Source: Nitrospirota bacterium (GTDB lineage: Bacteria > Nitrospirota > Thermodesulfovibrionia > Thermodesulfovibrionales > UBA6898). Taken from it: DNA of 64,000 nucleotides. The notes under the pieces are model-generated. The model made no database searches and was not told the origin of the DNA. It saw only the letters and a list, made by a program, of their open reading frames with translations. Of this stretch, positions 40,901 through 50,354 are shown piece after piece. The stretch's first letter is position 1. Each line of letters starts with the position of its first letter. Position numbers and translations under genes: made by a program. The stretch lies in the NCBI GenBank assembly GCA_003252075.1, contig QKDO01000096.1:1-64000 (forward strand), given 5' to 3'.

Positions 40901-40993
40901 GTCAGCAAGGTCAAGAGCTGCCTGCATACCGCCGATGCCGCCGCCGACGATCAGAACGGAACCACGCTTCGTTGAATTGGATAGCATGCTCAT
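37943..40993 (-). CDS. hdrA: HdrA-like FAD/Fe-S subunit (1016 aa, two HdrA FAD modules)
   Basis: VLIVGGGIGGMQAALDLADSGFKVHMV ... CTGCGDCELKCPKK ... GVFVCHCGTNISSTVNIDEV ... second CLIIGGGIAGMTAALCLADQGF ... CMSCLSCLRVCPFG ... CMGCGICAGICPAKAF. Confidence 0.95.
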   Translation of the reverse strand: MSMLSNSTKRGSVLIVGGGIGGMQAALDLADSGFKVHMVQRDPSIGGTMAMLDKTFPTGDCAMCMISPKMVEAGRHLNIDIHTLAEVTSVEGDAGDFKVRVKLAPRYVDADKCTGCGDCELKCPKKVLSEFDQKLGPRKAVYSLFPQAVPNTRAIDASQCLCLNDPDRKRCRLCEKACKAGAINYGDTGREIELNVGSIILSPGLDRYDARARQELGLGRWQNVVSSIQFERILSASGPYKGVVQRPSDQKHPKKVAWIQCVGSRDNHNANPWCSSVCCMYATKQSIIAKEHDKNIEPTIFYMEMRAFGKDFDKYVERAKNEYAVRYQRAMVSAVREEPGTGDLLLKYAAEDGGLITEKFDMVVLSIGFQPHCDAEQFAKTFGIETNQYLFAKTSPFTPVRTSREGVFVTGIYQGPKDIPETVMQGSGVAGSVMAMLAEVRGTETVKKELPPEKDVTGEDPRIGVFVCHCGTNISSTVNIDEVVSAVKDQPGVAYVTNTIYACAQDNQDMIKQTIKEQNLNRVVIASCTPRTHEKLFQETIREAGLNKYLFDLADIREQCSWCHKGQNEVATKKAIGIVKMSVAKSRLQEPLQSETVGVTPACLIIGGGIAGMTAALCLADQGFPVHVIEQDKELGGLVRQVYRTLEGLDVQEFLKDRIGAVNEHPKITVHRSVEVKKTDGFVGNFKTILTDGSIIEHGAIILATGGIEYQPTEYLYGESPNVITQRQLEKTLADGGAPKAGERYVMIQCVGSREEPNQYCSRICCQDAIRNAIAIKESNPAAEVVIVYRDIRTYGLREDYYKKARDLGVIFVRYDVDRKPRVEQAGPTVSVRTWDYMLNKELSLDADWLVLSTGLRPHPTTDHVGEMYKVTRNPDGYFLEAHVKLRPVDFPSEGLFVAGLGHAPKNIDETVAQALAASGRAGVILSHERLAVSGIIAKHKRELCMSCLSCLRVCPFGSPYIAEDGKVSHNEVKCMGCGICAGICPAKAFQVNNFRDDQILAMIDAAVESEPGVVN

Positions 40994-41871
40994 ATCAGTT
41001 TCAGCTCCTTTAACAGGCCCATGGCATCCACAAAATGCCGGTCAACCTGCATCTCGACCGCGTCGAAGCCCATGGCAATACCGATAAGTTCAGTTATAAA
41101 ATAGACCGGCAGCCGCTTTCCCAGCCCGTACTTCTGCGCCACCTGTTCCTGGTATGCATCAACGTTGAACTGGCAGAGCGGGCAGGTGGTGACAAAGCAG
41201 TTCGCGCCGCGCGCCTCAGCATCCTTCATGATCCGCGACATCAGCAGCAGCGACTGCTCAGCGTCATTGACCGATGCAGATGCACCGCAGCAGTCTGTCT
41301 TATAGCTCCAGTCAACGGGTTCTGCGCCGAGTGACCTGCAGATGATCTCCATACCCTGAGGGTTTTCCACATCATCGGTCACGGGGACATCACAGGGGAA
41401 ACGGGTGAGCAGGCATCCGTAGTAGCAGGCGGGCTTCAGTCCTTCCAGTTTCTTCCTGGCTTTTTCCGCTATCTCCCCCGATGCGACCCGCGGCTTCAGC
41501 ACCTCGAGGATGTTCGAGACCTTGATATTCCCCTCCACCTTCCTGCCGAGCTCCGCATTGATAGATTCCTTCAGCTTCAGATCGCAGGAGAGTCGCTGCT
41601 GGGATACCAGCGTCCTGCTGTAACAGGACGAACAGGGAATAACAATCTCAGAGAGGCCGGTCGCATCAGCAATCCCGAGGTTTCTTGCCGGCAGCGCTAT
41701 AGCGAGAAAATCGTCTGTCTTGGCCGCTGCCGTGGCACCGCAGCAGTTCCAGTCCGGTATCTCTCTGAGTTCAATCCCAAGGTTCCGGAAGACCATCTTG
41801 CATTGTATGTCATACAACTCCGATGAGGCATGCAGCGAGCATCCGGGATAATAGGCCATTTCCATGGTCAT
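40990..41871 (-). CDS. hdrB: HdrB-like CCG-domain subunit
   Basis: YYPGCSLHASS ... NCCGATAA ... PCSSCYSRT ... DCCGASASVN ... TTCPLCQFNVD. Confidence 0.93.
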   Translation of the reverse strand: MTMEMAYYPGCSLHASSELYDIQCKMVFRNLGIELREIPDWNCCGATAAAKTDDFLAIALPARNLGIADATGLSEIVIPCSSCYSRTLVSQQRLSCDLKLKESINAELGRKVEGNIKVSNILEVLKPRVASGEIAEKARKKLEGLKPACYYGCLLTRFPCDVPVTDDVENPQGMEIICRSLGAEPVDWSYKTDCCGASASVNDAEQSLLLMSRIMKDAEARGANCFVTTCPLCQFNVDAYQEQVAQKYGLGKRLPVYFITELIGIAMGFDAVEMQVDRHFVDAMGLLKELKLI

Positions 41872-42527
41872 GCCCCCTTCCCTGGCTTGGCCTTACGGTA
41901 GAGCGCCTTGACTTCTGCCTTGTTCTTCACCTTGTCCACCTTGAAGTGCATCCGCTTCTTTTTCATCATCGTCATGCCGAGCTTTGCCTGGTTCATCATC
42001 TCATCGATTACCGCACCGACATTCCCCTTTTTCAGCTCCTTGAGAGCGGTCTTTGCTTCATAGATGCCCATTCCCTCGATCTCATTGAAGCGGCCCATAT
42101 GTCCGGTCGCCTTCATAAATGCGTTATGAAAGTCGGCAATCCGGGGCCTGAGAGGTTCGAGATGCTCTTTTTTCGACATCTGTTTGAGCGTTTCCGTGAT
42201 GCGGGCGGTCTGGATGTTGTTAGGGCAGCGTGTACCGCAGGTATAGCAGGCAACGCACTTCCAGACAAGGAGATTGCTGAGTGCTTCACCCCTGTCGCCG
42301 AGAAGGATCATCCGGATAAGCCTGTCCGGGGTTACACCCGTTTCTTCGCCTACCGGGCATCCCGCAGCACATCTCCGGCACTGGTAACAGGCAAGCAGAT
42401 TCTGGCCCGACTTGTCCATGACTTCCCGAAGGAGGGTCTGAGCACCTTTTGCTTCATATTTTAGAGTTTTCACCGACATAATCTGCTCCTTTGACCTGAA
42501 AGAAAACCTACGAAAACCGACAGGCAA
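41868..42527 (-). CDS. hdrC: HdrC-like 4Fe-4S subunit
   Basis: CYQCRRCAAGCPVG ... CVACYTCGTRCPNN. Confidence 0.92.
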   Translation of the reverse strand: MPVGFRRFSFRSKEQIMSVKTLKYEAKGAQTLLREVMDKSGQNLLACYQCRRCAAGCPVGEETGVTPDRLIRMILLGDRGEALSNLLVWKCVACYTCGTRCPNNIQTARITETLKQMSKKEHLEPLRPRIADFHNAFMKATGHMGRFNEIEGMGIYEAKTALKELKKGNVGAVIDEMMNQAKLGMTMMKKKRMHFKVDKVKNKAEVKALYRKAKPGKGA

Positions 42528-42650
42528 TAGTGCTTCTGAGGGTCTGTATTTTATTATAAATGTTGGCTTTCCCTTTTTTCAATGAACGCATTATCCTTTT
42601 GCCAGGTGCTGCATGGCGAGGCGAATCATGCCCCGCCCGCATCATTTCAT

Positions 42651-43556
42651 CTATATGCCTGCAGCAAGTTTTGCAGACTTGACGGTATTCTTCATGAGCA
42701 TCGTGATTGTCATCGGACCCACGCCGCCCGGCACCGGTGTTATGGCCCCGGCGATCTCCTTGGCTGCATCATAGTCGACATCACCCTTCAATATCGGCAC
42801 CATCTTTCCCGTCTTCTCACTCTTCTTCTCCCCCACGCGGTTCACCCCCACATCGATGACGCAGGCGCCCGGCTTGATCCATTCAGGCTTTACCAGACCC
42901 GGCACACCGGCAGCGACAATCAGAATATCAGCGCGCTTACAGTGAGCCTCAAGGTCCTTCGTTCCGGTATGGACAACAGTGACCGTCGCGTTGGCGCCCT
43001 TTCCCTTCTGGAGCATGATGTTTGCAATCGGCTTGCCGACAATATTCGAGCGGCCCACCACAACCACCTCGGCACCGGAGGTATCGAAACCGGCCCGGAC
43101 GATCAGTTCCTGGATACCTGCAGGGGTGCAGGGAAGGAACTTCGCCTCTTTTCCCCCGATCATCAGGCGGCCGACGTTGACCGGATGAAACCCGTCCACA
43201 TCCTTATCAGGATCGATCGCATTCAGAACCTTCTTCTCGTCAATATGCTTCGGCAGCGGGAGCTGTACAAGGATGCCGTGGATTTTCGTGTCCTTATTGT
43301 AGGTTTCGATAAGCTTCAGCAACTTCTCCTCCGCGATGTCCTCCGGCTGATCGTCCTGGATCGAATGGAACCCCAATTCGTGCGCTGTCTTCTGCTTCGC
43401 TGTGACATAGCTGACTGAGGCGGGATTGTGTCCCACCAAAATGGTGACCAGTCCCGGTATTACACCCGTCTTCTCTTTCAGTTCGGAAACTTCCTTCTTG
43501 AGCTCTTCGCGAATCTGTGCAGCCACTTCGGTACCGCTGATGATCTTTGCTGACAT
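42651..43556 (-). CDS. folD: Methylenetetrahydrofolate dehydrogenase / methenyl-THF cyclohydrolase
   Basis: VGHNPASVSYVTAKQKTAHELG ... DVDGFHPVNVGRL ... PCTPAGIQELI ... PVPGGVGPMTITMLMKNT. Confidence 0.96.
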   Translation of the reverse strand: MSAKIISGTEVAAQIREELKKEVSELKEKTGVIPGLVTILVGHNPASVSYVTAKQKTAHELGFHSIQDDQPEDIAEEKLLKLIETYNKDTKIHGILVQLPLPKHIDEKKVLNAIDPDKDVDGFHPVNVGRLMIGGKEAKFLPCTPAGIQELIVRAGFDTSGAEVVVVGRSNIVGKPIANIMLQKGKGANATVTVVHTGTKDLEAHCKRADILIVAAGVPGLVKPEWIKPGACVIDVGVNRVGEKKSEKTGKMVPILKGDVDYDAAKEIAGAITPVPGGVGPMTITMLMKNTVKSAKLAAGI

Positions 43557-43647
43557 GGTATTCCTCCTCTGCAGTCGTATTACGTTATTGTGTCCTGAAA
43601 CTCACATGACGTCACATTCAGACAACCGGAGAAAAATCCGGTTTCAG

Positions 43648-44211
43648 CTAAGCATTCTTCTTGATCAGTTCCAGAAGCTCCTGCCGTGTCGATTCCTTCG
43701 ATCTGAATATTCCTCTCACGGCAGAAGTCACGGTGCGGGCACCCGACTTTCTCAGACCCCGCATCGAAAGACAGAGATGCTCCGCATCGACGACCACCAT
43801 GGCACCCTTGGGCCTGAGCTTTTCCATGATCAGATCGGCGAGCTGGGCGGTGAGGCGTTCCTGCACCGTGGGTCTCTTGGCAAAAATCTCCAGGGCCTTG
43901 GCGAGCTCGCCGATGCCGGCTATCTTCCCTGCGCCGGGGACATAGGCAACATGGGCCTTGCCGATAAACGGGAGAAGATGGTGTTCGCATACGGAATAGA
44001 ACGGGACATCCTTCAGCAGAACCAGTTCTTCATGGCTTTCGCCCTCAATATGCTGGAGGATCTCTTCTGTCGGGGTCTCCAGTCCGGAAAATATGTCCTG
44101 GTACATTTTGGCGACCCTTCCGGGCGTGCCTTTCATGCCCGGCCTGTCCGGATCTTCACCGATGCCTTCAATGATGAGGCGTACGCCTTTTTCGATCTTT
44201 TTGAGGTCCAC
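43648..44211 (-). CDS. folE: GTP cyclohydrolase I
   Basis: [35 protein letters not shown] ... [20 protein letters not shown]. Confidence 0.96.
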   Translation of the reverse strand: MDLKKIEKGVRLIIEGIGEDPDRPGMKGTPGRVAKMYQDIFSGLETPTEEILQHIEGESHEELVLLKDVPFYSVCEHHLLPFIGKAHVAYVPGAGKIAGIGELAKALEIFAKRPTVQERLTAQLADLIMEKLRPKGAMVVVDAEHLCLSMRGLRKSGARTVTSAVRGIFRSKESTRQELLELIKKNA

Positions 44212-44343
44212 GGATTATCCCCTGATTTGCCTTAAAAAAAGCACCTGATTTTAGCACGTCAGAAAATAAGAAGTCAAAAGACTTACTTATAAACTTATTT
44301 TATTTACTTATAGATAGGAAACCTTGTCCTTATCAGGCATACA

Positions 44344-45150
44344 ATGATATCTTATTGCATGCAGGCAGGTTTTTTCCAGTTCAATACGGCATTCGGCAGG
44401 AAGCAGGAAAACCTCGAAAAAGTCAGGTCCGCAGCAAGAGATACCTCCCCGGACCTCCTTGTATTACCAGAATTTTTCGCCACCGGGTACCAGTTTATTT
44501 CCCGGGATGAAGTCGCTGATCTCTCAGAGCCTGTCCCGAAGGGCGAAACGACCGAATTCCTTGCAGGGTTATCCCGGGAGAAGGGGATATATATTGTCGC
44601 CGGTCTTCCAGAGCGGGATGGAGACATTTTCTTTAACTCGGCAGTTCTGACCGGACCCGAAGGCTTTCTCGGACGGTACCGCAAAACGCATCTCTATTTT
44701 GAGGAGAACCTCTTCTTCGCTCCCGGCAACACAGGGTTCCGGGTTTGGGATACGAAAATCGGCAGGATCGGCATCATGATCTGCTTCGACTGGTTCTTCC
44801 CTGAGTCGGCGAGGACCCTTGCTCTCAGGGGAGCGGAGGTGATTGCACATCCGTCCAACCTTGTCCTGCCCTACTGTCCCCAGTCCATGCCGGTCCGCTG
44901 TCTCGAAAACAGGGTCTATGCAGTTACGGCAAACCGCACGGGCAGGGAGCAGAGGGGAAATACACAGGCGCTCACGTTCATTGGACAGAGCCAGATAACC
45001 TCACCGCAGGGAGAGATAGTGGTCCGTGCAGGGATCGACGACGAGATGCTGGGGACAGCAGATCTTGACCTGTCGCGGGCGCGAGATAAAAAACTGAACG
45101 ATTTCAATGACCTCATAAAAGACAGGAAGCCTGCCCTCTATGATTCCTGA
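44344..45150 (+). CDS. Nitrilase-superfamily carbon-nitrogen hydrolase
   Basis: LLVLPEFFATGYQF ... YRKTHLYFEE ... IGIMICFDWFFPESARTLALRGAEVIAHPSN. Confidence 0.92.
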   Translation: MISYCMQAGFFQFNTAFGRKQENLEKVRSAARDTSPDLLVLPEFFATGYQFISRDEVADLSEPVPKGETTEFLAGLSREKGIYIVAGLPERDGDIFFNSAVLTGPEGFLGRYRKTHLYFEENLFFAPGNTGFRVWDTKIGRIGIMICFDWFFPESARTLALRGAEVIAHPSNLVLPYCPQSMPVRCLENRVYAVTANRTGREQRGNTQALTFIGQSQITSPQGEIVVRAGIDDEMLGTADLDLSRARDKKLNDFNDLIKDRKPALYDS

Positions 45151-45157
45151 CCTGTTT

Positions 45158-45724
45158 CTATACCCTGCTTTCCATTGTCGCGACAACTTCCAGAACGGCT
45201 TCATGCAAAGCTGAGCTGAGGGCTTTTGCCAGTCCTGCACTGTCCGTTGTCTCGAGCGGCACTTTCTTGCTTGTCGTCATCCGGTAGATCTCTTTGCCTT
45301 CTGCTGTGGAAAGTTCGGCATCAAGCAGAAGCTCACCGAAATGGTCATCAACTCCCTCAAAACGCCTGAGATTGACCGAGAGCACAACAGACCCTTCGGG
45401 CACCGCGTTGGAGACCCGCACCTGCTGAAAATGGGCGATAAGCGCATCCCGGAAAATTTCTTTGACCATATCGACCGGCGACAATTCCCATTTTGCATAC
45501 CCGGATATCTCCAGCTCGTAGGGAGACAGCCGCCAGGCGATATAGGGCTGGGCCAGGTAGCGTGGAGACTGTACCCGAAGCGTGACCATCACCTCTTTCC
45601 GGGAACGCACAGCATAATTCTCCGCAGGCACATGCAGGCTGTATATCCTTGTCTCGGGCATGGTACACGAAGCTACCGCGAACAGGCAGAGCACGGGGCA
45701 TAATCTCCTGAAAACGTTAATCAC
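45158..45724 (-). CDS. ABC transport auxiliary lipoprotein (PqiC/ABC_trans_aux-like)
   Basis: Lipobox LFAVASC; downstream of mlaE/F/D. Confidence 0.75.
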   Translation of the reverse strand: MINVFRRLCPVLCLFAVASCTMPETRIYSLHVPAENYAVRSRKEVMVTLRVQSPRYLAQPYIAWRLSPYELEISGYAKWELSPVDMVKEIFRDALIAHFQQVRVSNAVPEGSVVLSVNLRRFEGVDDHFGELLLDAELSTAEGKEIYRMTTSKKVPLETTDSAGLAKALSSALHEAVLEVVATMESRV

Positions 45725-46592
45725 CCTTTCCCTCCTTGTAGATTACGCTCCAGGGTTTTCGCTTTAAATCGTGGATAAGGTCCTGGAGTTCCTCTGTCGT
45801 GCGCGTCATGGAATTCAGCAGGTCGTCGAGGTTCTGTGACTGCAGGTCAACGGTCCGGTCAACCGTCCTTGCCGACTTCTCGATAGTGCTGATCATAACT
45901 TCAGCCTTTTCCAGGTCCTCACGCGCTTTTTTCAGGACCTGGCTGAACTCAGCCTTATTGTTCCTGACGAGACCCTCAAGTTCATCGAGCACCGCTGAGA
46001 GTTTGTCTGTTGCGGCACGGATATTCAGGGCGATGTTCTCCACGTGGGAAGAGGCCGAAACTATTGCCTTGTTCGTATTGCCCAGGAGCGACTCGACCTG
46101 CTTAATGTTCTGGGGGCTGAACACCTTATCCATATCCCTGATGAGCACATCGAGGGATTGTGAAAGAGCCTCGACCTTTGCCATGATGACCCCGAAATCG
46201 ACGACCTCTTTCGAGGGAATGACATCGCCCACCTTTATCCGCTCATTGACCGTATTGTCCACCGTGAGCAGGAGATAGATATCACCCACAAAACCGACCT
46301 GTGTTATGAGCGCCCTTGTCCCCTTATAGATCGGTTTGCCGCGCTTGATGCCGATCTCTATCACAACGGATTCTCCCGGCAGATGCGGCTCCCGTATGGC
46401 AAGGACCCTGCCTATTCTCACGCCGCCCAGCTTTACCTGGGCGCCCGGCTCGAGACCTGCAGCATTCTTGACCCTGATGCTGTAGTGATCAAACTTTTCG
46501 AAGAACTGTCCGCCGCCGATAAGGACTACCACGAGGGTGAGAAGAACCAGGGATATGACAATAATAAGCCCGGCTTTTATCTCTTCTCTCAC
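45717..46592 (-). CDS. mlaD: MlaD-family (MCE domain) protein
   Basis: VKNAAGLEPGAQVKLGGVRIGRVLAI followed by coiled coil. Confidence 0.88.
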   Translation of the reverse strand: MREEIKAGLIIVISLVLLTLVVVLIGGGQFFEKFDHYSIRVKNAAGLEPGAQVKLGGVRIGRVLAIREPHLPGESVVIEIGIKRGKPIYKGTRALITQVGFVGDIYLLLTVDNTVNERIKVGDVIPSKEVVDFGVIMAKVEALSQSLDVLIRDMDKVFSPQNIKQVESLLGNTNKAIVSASSHVENIALNIRAATDKLSAVLDELEGLVRNNKAEFSQVLKKAREDLEKAEVMISTIEKSARTVDRTVDLQSQNLDDLLNSMTRTTEELQDLIHDLKRKPWSVIYKEGKGD

Positions 46593-46610
46593 GCTCTCCC
46601 TCTCATGCCG

Positions 46611-47405
46611 TCATTCCCCCGCGATAACCCTGAAATAATCATCCGGAGAATATGCCTGCTGTTCCGGTTTCCGCTCCAGGAACATCCTGATTCTGGGATG
46701 GTCTGAAGCCCTCAGTCCGTCGAGCGTTCCGGCGAATAATATCTGACCTTTGTCCAGCATGATAACATAATCGGCAATGGCGAAAACACTGGGCAGTTCA
46801 TGAGTCACGACAATGATCGTCATCCGGAAAACGTTTCGCAGTTTCATGATCAGTTCATCAAGCCCAGCGGCAGTGACCGGATCAAGACCTGCAGAAGGTT
46901 CATCAAAGAAAAGCATCTCGGGGTCGAGGGCAAGTGCCCGCGCAAGGCCGGCGCGCTTCTTCATGCCGCCCGAAAGCTGTGACGGATAAAAGTGATCGAA
47001 ACCGGAGAGACCGACCAGATCGAGTTTCATGCGCACCATGATCTGCAGGGTGGCCTCATTTATCTTGGTATGCTCCCTGATCGGAAGGGCTACATTGTCC
47101 GCTATGGTCATGGAATTCAACAGTGCTGCACCCTGGAACAGGACACCCATCTTTCCCCGCACCCGGTCCATCCCGGGCTCATCCAGGGTGGTAATCTCCC
47201 GGCCGTTGATCCTTATGCTTCCCGCAGAAGGCCTGAGCAGACCGATCAGGTGTTTCAGGAGCGTGCTCTTGCCGCACCCGCTTCCACCGAGGATAACCGT
47301 CGTTTTTCCCCGGGGGATGCTGAACGTGAGGCCCTTCAGCACCTCCCGGTCGCCATACCGTGTCCTGAGCCCGGTAACTTCTATGGCATGTTCCGTGTTC
47401 TGCAT
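46611..47405 (-). CDS. mlaF: MlaF-type ABC ATPase
   Basis: GGSGCGKSTLLKHLIGL; LSGGMKKRAGLARALALDPEMLFFDEPSAGLDP. Confidence 0.92.
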   Translation of the reverse strand: MQNTEHAIEVTGLRTRYGDREVLKGLTFSIPRGKTTVILGGSGCGKSTLLKHLIGLLRPSAGSIRINGREITTLDEPGMDRVRGKMGVLFQGAALLNSMTIADNVALPIREHTKINEATLQIMVRMKLDLVGLSGFDHFYPSQLSGGMKKRAGLARALALDPEMLFFDEPSAGLDPVTAAGLDELIMKLRNVFRMTIIVVTHELPSVFAIADYVIMLDKGQILFAGTLDGLRASDHPRIRMFLERKPEQQAYSPDDYFRVIAGE

Positions 47406-47417
47406 CGCTGTACCCTA

Positions 47418-48182
47418 TCAGGTGAAATAGTAGAAAAGCATGGTAAAAAACAGATCAAAGATGATCACCAGAAAAATCGACGCCACCACGGAGGAAGTCG
47501 TCCGCCTCCCGACCTCCTCAGCTCCGCCCTCGACCTTGAAACCCTGATATGCCCCCACAATGGTTATCACGATACCGAATGCCCATGCCTTGATAAGTCC
47601 GGTGAACACATCCTTCACGAGGAGCGCGTTAATGGTCTGCTGATAATAATTATAGGGATGCATGTCCAGCACCGAGACAGAAAGAAGAAACCCTCCCGAA
47701 ATGCCAATGACGTCGGAAAGCATGGTCAGCGCAGGCACCATGACCATCAGCGCGATCAGCTTGGGACTCACCAGGAACCGTATCGGGTTGATACCCATGG
47801 TAACAAGCGCATCAACCTCCTCTGCCGCCTTCATGGAACCGATCTCAGCAGCAAAGGCGGAACCGCTCCTGCCGGACACGATGATAGCCGTGAGAATTGG
47901 GCTCAGTTCGCGCGTCAGGGAGACACCGACAAGATTGGCCACATAGATCAGCGCACCCACCCGCTTGAGCTGATATGCCGCCTGGAGCGCCAAAATGATC
48001 CCGACGAAAAAGGAGATGACCGCAACAATCGGCACGGAGTTATACCCTGCCTTCACCATTTCGGAGATCATCGCTCGGATGCGAACGGGCTTCCCCCGGA
48101 ACGGTGAGATAAACGTCCAGTAGAACGAATGGTTGATGATACGGGAAGCGTCGGAGATATCTTTTCGCAGGGTAAAGGCCAC
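47418..48182 (-). CDS. mlaE: MlaE-type ABC permease
   Basis: ISFFVGIILALQAAYQLKRVGAL ... LTRELSPILTAIIVSGRSGSAFAAEIGSMKAAEEVDALVTMGINP. Confidence 0.93.
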   Translation of the reverse strand: MAFTLRKDISDASRIINHSFYWTFISPFRGKPVRIRAMISEMVKAGYNSVPIVAVISFFVGIILALQAAYQLKRVGALIYVANLVGVSLTRELSPILTAIIVSGRSGSAFAAEIGSMKAAEEVDALVTMGINPIRFLVSPKLIALMVMVPALTMLSDVIGISGGFLLSVSVLDMHPYNYYQQTINALLVKDVFTGLIKAWAFGIVITIVGAYQGFKVEGGAEEVGRRTTSSVVASIFLVIIFDLFFTMLFYYFT

Positions 48183-48206
48183 TTATACGACCGTTACCGG
48201 CATGGC

Positions 48207-48536
48207 TCAGCAGTTGACCGCTTCATCCAGGGTTCCGCATATCTCGAATACCTTGTCAAGCTTCGAAAATGAGAATATCTCCATGATACCCTGCGGTATC
48301 TCCGAGAACTGAAGCCTGCCGTTATAGGTTCTCATATGCTTCAGGCCTTCCACGAACGTAGCAATGCCTGAACTGTCGATATAGGAGACGTCCCTGAAAT
48401 TCACCACAAGCCTCTGGGGCCGCTCCCTGATAAGGACAAGAAGTCTTTCCCGTAACGCCGGAGATGAATGCATATCGATCTCCCCGGCCAAAGAGACGAC
48501 CTTGTTTCCCTTGTAATCTCCCACGTCAATCTTCAT
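48207..48536 (-). CDS. STAS anti-sigma factor antagonist
   Basis: LAGEIDMHSSPALRERL ... VNFRDVSYIDSSGIATFVEGL. Confidence 0.9.
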   Translation of the reverse strand: MKIDVGDYKGNKVVSLAGEIDMHSSPALRERLLVLIRERPQRLVVNFRDVSYIDSSGIATFVEGLKHMRTYNGRLQFSEIPQGIMEIFSFSKLDKVFEICGTLDEAVNC

Positions 48537-48948
48537 CCCTGCTCCTCAAATGCTTGATCAGCAGCAAGCGGTTGCCGTTCTTTCGCTTCTGATCATACAC
48601 AACCGTATCAAACACCCGCTTGATGAAATGCAGCCCGAGACCTCCGGGCCTGATATCATCGAGATTACGTCCCTGCATCAGTTCGGGCCTCGCCTTTTCC
48701 CCCGTATCCTCTATCGTTATCCGAAGGTCCCTCGCTGTTGCTGCATATTTTACAACAATCCTTTGAGAGGTGTCTCCACGATATGCATGTTTTATAACAT
48801 TCGCGCAGGCCTCATCCACCGCAAGCCTGAGATCTGCCGTTACCTCCTCGGACAATCCGTAAATGCTGCAGAACCGCACGGTGACATCACGTATCAGGCT
48901 GAGATACTGCGGATGGGAACGTACCCTGACTGTTACCGTATCGCTCAT
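48526..48948 (-). CDS. RsbW-like anti-sigma serine kinase
   Basis: LRLAVDEACANVIKHAYRGD ... DTGEKARPELMQGRNLDDIRPGGLGLHFIKRVFD. Confidence 0.88.
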   Translation of the reverse strand: MSDTVTVRVRSHPQYLSLIRDVTVRFCSIYGLSEEVTADLRLAVDEACANVIKHAYRGDTSQRIVVKYAATARDLRITIEDTGEKARPELMQGRNLDDIRPGGLGLHFIKRVFDTVVYDQKRKNGNRLLLIKHLRSRDED

Positions 48949-50225
48949 ACTCCATACCTCATTTCGACGATCGTCAGGTCATCAGCCCTCTCTGCATCTC
49001 CGACAAATTCGCTCACCCGCCCGACCATCAGTTCAGGAAGGCAGTCCTGCTGCCTGTTATGGCCCACAAAGGAAACGACCTCATCAAATCCCAGCCGCAG
49101 GCCATTACAGTCCCTGGCATCAAAAACCCCGTCGGTCATCATGATAAGCCTGTCCCCCGGGGCAAGCATGATTTCTTTTACCGGGAAATCAGTATCACAG
49201 ATCCCGACAGGAGGCCCGGCATCGGGTCTTAAGACCGTTACCCCCTCAGCAGTGATCCAGAGCAACGGAGGATGGCCGGCGACCGCGACTGCCACACTTC
49301 CCGTCTGCTGATCCGCAATAGCATAGATCGCGGTCAGGAACATTCCCCGCGGTGTGTCAGAAAGCTGCTGATTGAGCCGCTGCAAAACCATACCGGGATC
49401 AGCGATTCCGTGAGCCTGGTACCGGAAATCGCCCATGACCTTTGCCATGAAAAGTGCAGCAGAGACCCCCTTCCCCGATATATCTCCTATGAACAGGCCC
49501 GCCTTGCCGGGCAATGGTTCAACAAAATCGTAAAGATCGCCGCCCACATGCTTTGCCGGAATGGTGATACCGGTCAGACGGAACGGTCCCATCTCCTTCA
49601 CCGGGCTGACCGGCAGGAAGCTCTGCTGAATGGTCGCGGCCAGTTCCAGTTCCTGTCTGAGCCGCTGACGCTCAAGCGCATCCTTGTGGTATAGGGCGTT
49701 TTCCATGGCCACGGCGACCTGCCTGCAGAGGGCCAGGAAGATCTCCAGGTCGTGGCCGGAAAAACTGTCTCGTTCTCTCGGGTTCATTATCTCGGCCACG
49801 CCGATCAACCCTTCCCTGCCGACCAGAGGTACGGCAATAATGCTTTTGGTAGTAAAGCCGGTAAGAGCGTCAGCCCGCGTGAAAAAACGGCTGTCATCCG
49901 CCGCGTTCTTCACCAGCACAGGCTCCTGGTGCTCGGCGACCCAGCCTGCTATGCCCTCGCCAAGCTCAAGCGTCACCTGCTGCCTGAGTATCTCTCCGTC
50001 ACGGGCATCGGTGCAGAGAGCCACGTCGAATTCGAGCCTCCCGGTCTTCCGGTTGAAAAGCAGGATAGAGCAGGCATCGGCGCGCATAACATGTTTTGCC
50101 TTCTCCATAACCAGTGCCGTGAGTTCGCCAAGATCGAGGGTGGAAGATATGATCGCAGAAACGTCCATCAGCATCTTCAGGTCGTCGATCTTCTTTTCGA
50201 GTTCGGTCAGGCGGTAGTCAGGCAC
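48945..50225 (-). CDS. GAF domain plus RsbU/SpoIIE PP2C-type phosphatase
   Basis: LEEELEAATIQQSFLP-like ELAATIQQSFLPVSPVKEMGPFRLTGITIPAKHVGGDLYDFV ... GDISGKGVSAALFMAKV. Confidence 0.92.
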   Translation of the reverse strand: MPDYRLTELEKKIDDLKMLMDVSAIISSTLDLGELTALVMEKAKHVMRADACSILLFNRKTGRLEFDVALCTDARDGEILRQQVTLELGEGIAGWVAEHQEPVLVKNAADDSRFFTRADALTGFTTKSIIAVPLVGREGLIGVAEIMNPRERDSFSGHDLEIFLALCRQVAVAMENALYHKDALERQRLRQELELAATIQQSFLPVSPVKEMGPFRLTGITIPAKHVGGDLYDFVEPLPGKAGLFIGDISGKGVSAALFMAKVMGDFRYQAHGIADPGMVLQRLNQQLSDTPRGMFLTAIYAIADQQTGSVAVAVAGHPPLLWITAEGVTVLRPDAGPPVGICDTDFPVKEIMLAPGDRLIMMTDGVFDARDCNGLRLGFDEVVSFVGHNRQQDCLPELMVGRVSEFVGDAERADDLTIVEMRYGV

Positions 50226-50354
50226 GATTCTCTTCAGCGCTCCCCATGTATGCTAATTGAATACCAGATTTATGCCCGGTTTTCAAGGAAAATACGAAAC
50301 TTAACTATTGTCATTGGCTGCACTGAGGAGGTAAAATCCCTGTAACAGAGGGAT

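Noticed and set aside
46992-48107. 371-aa plus ORF over mlaF/mlaE
   Set aside because: Antisense shadow of the mla genes with low-complexity His/Arg/Asp composition.
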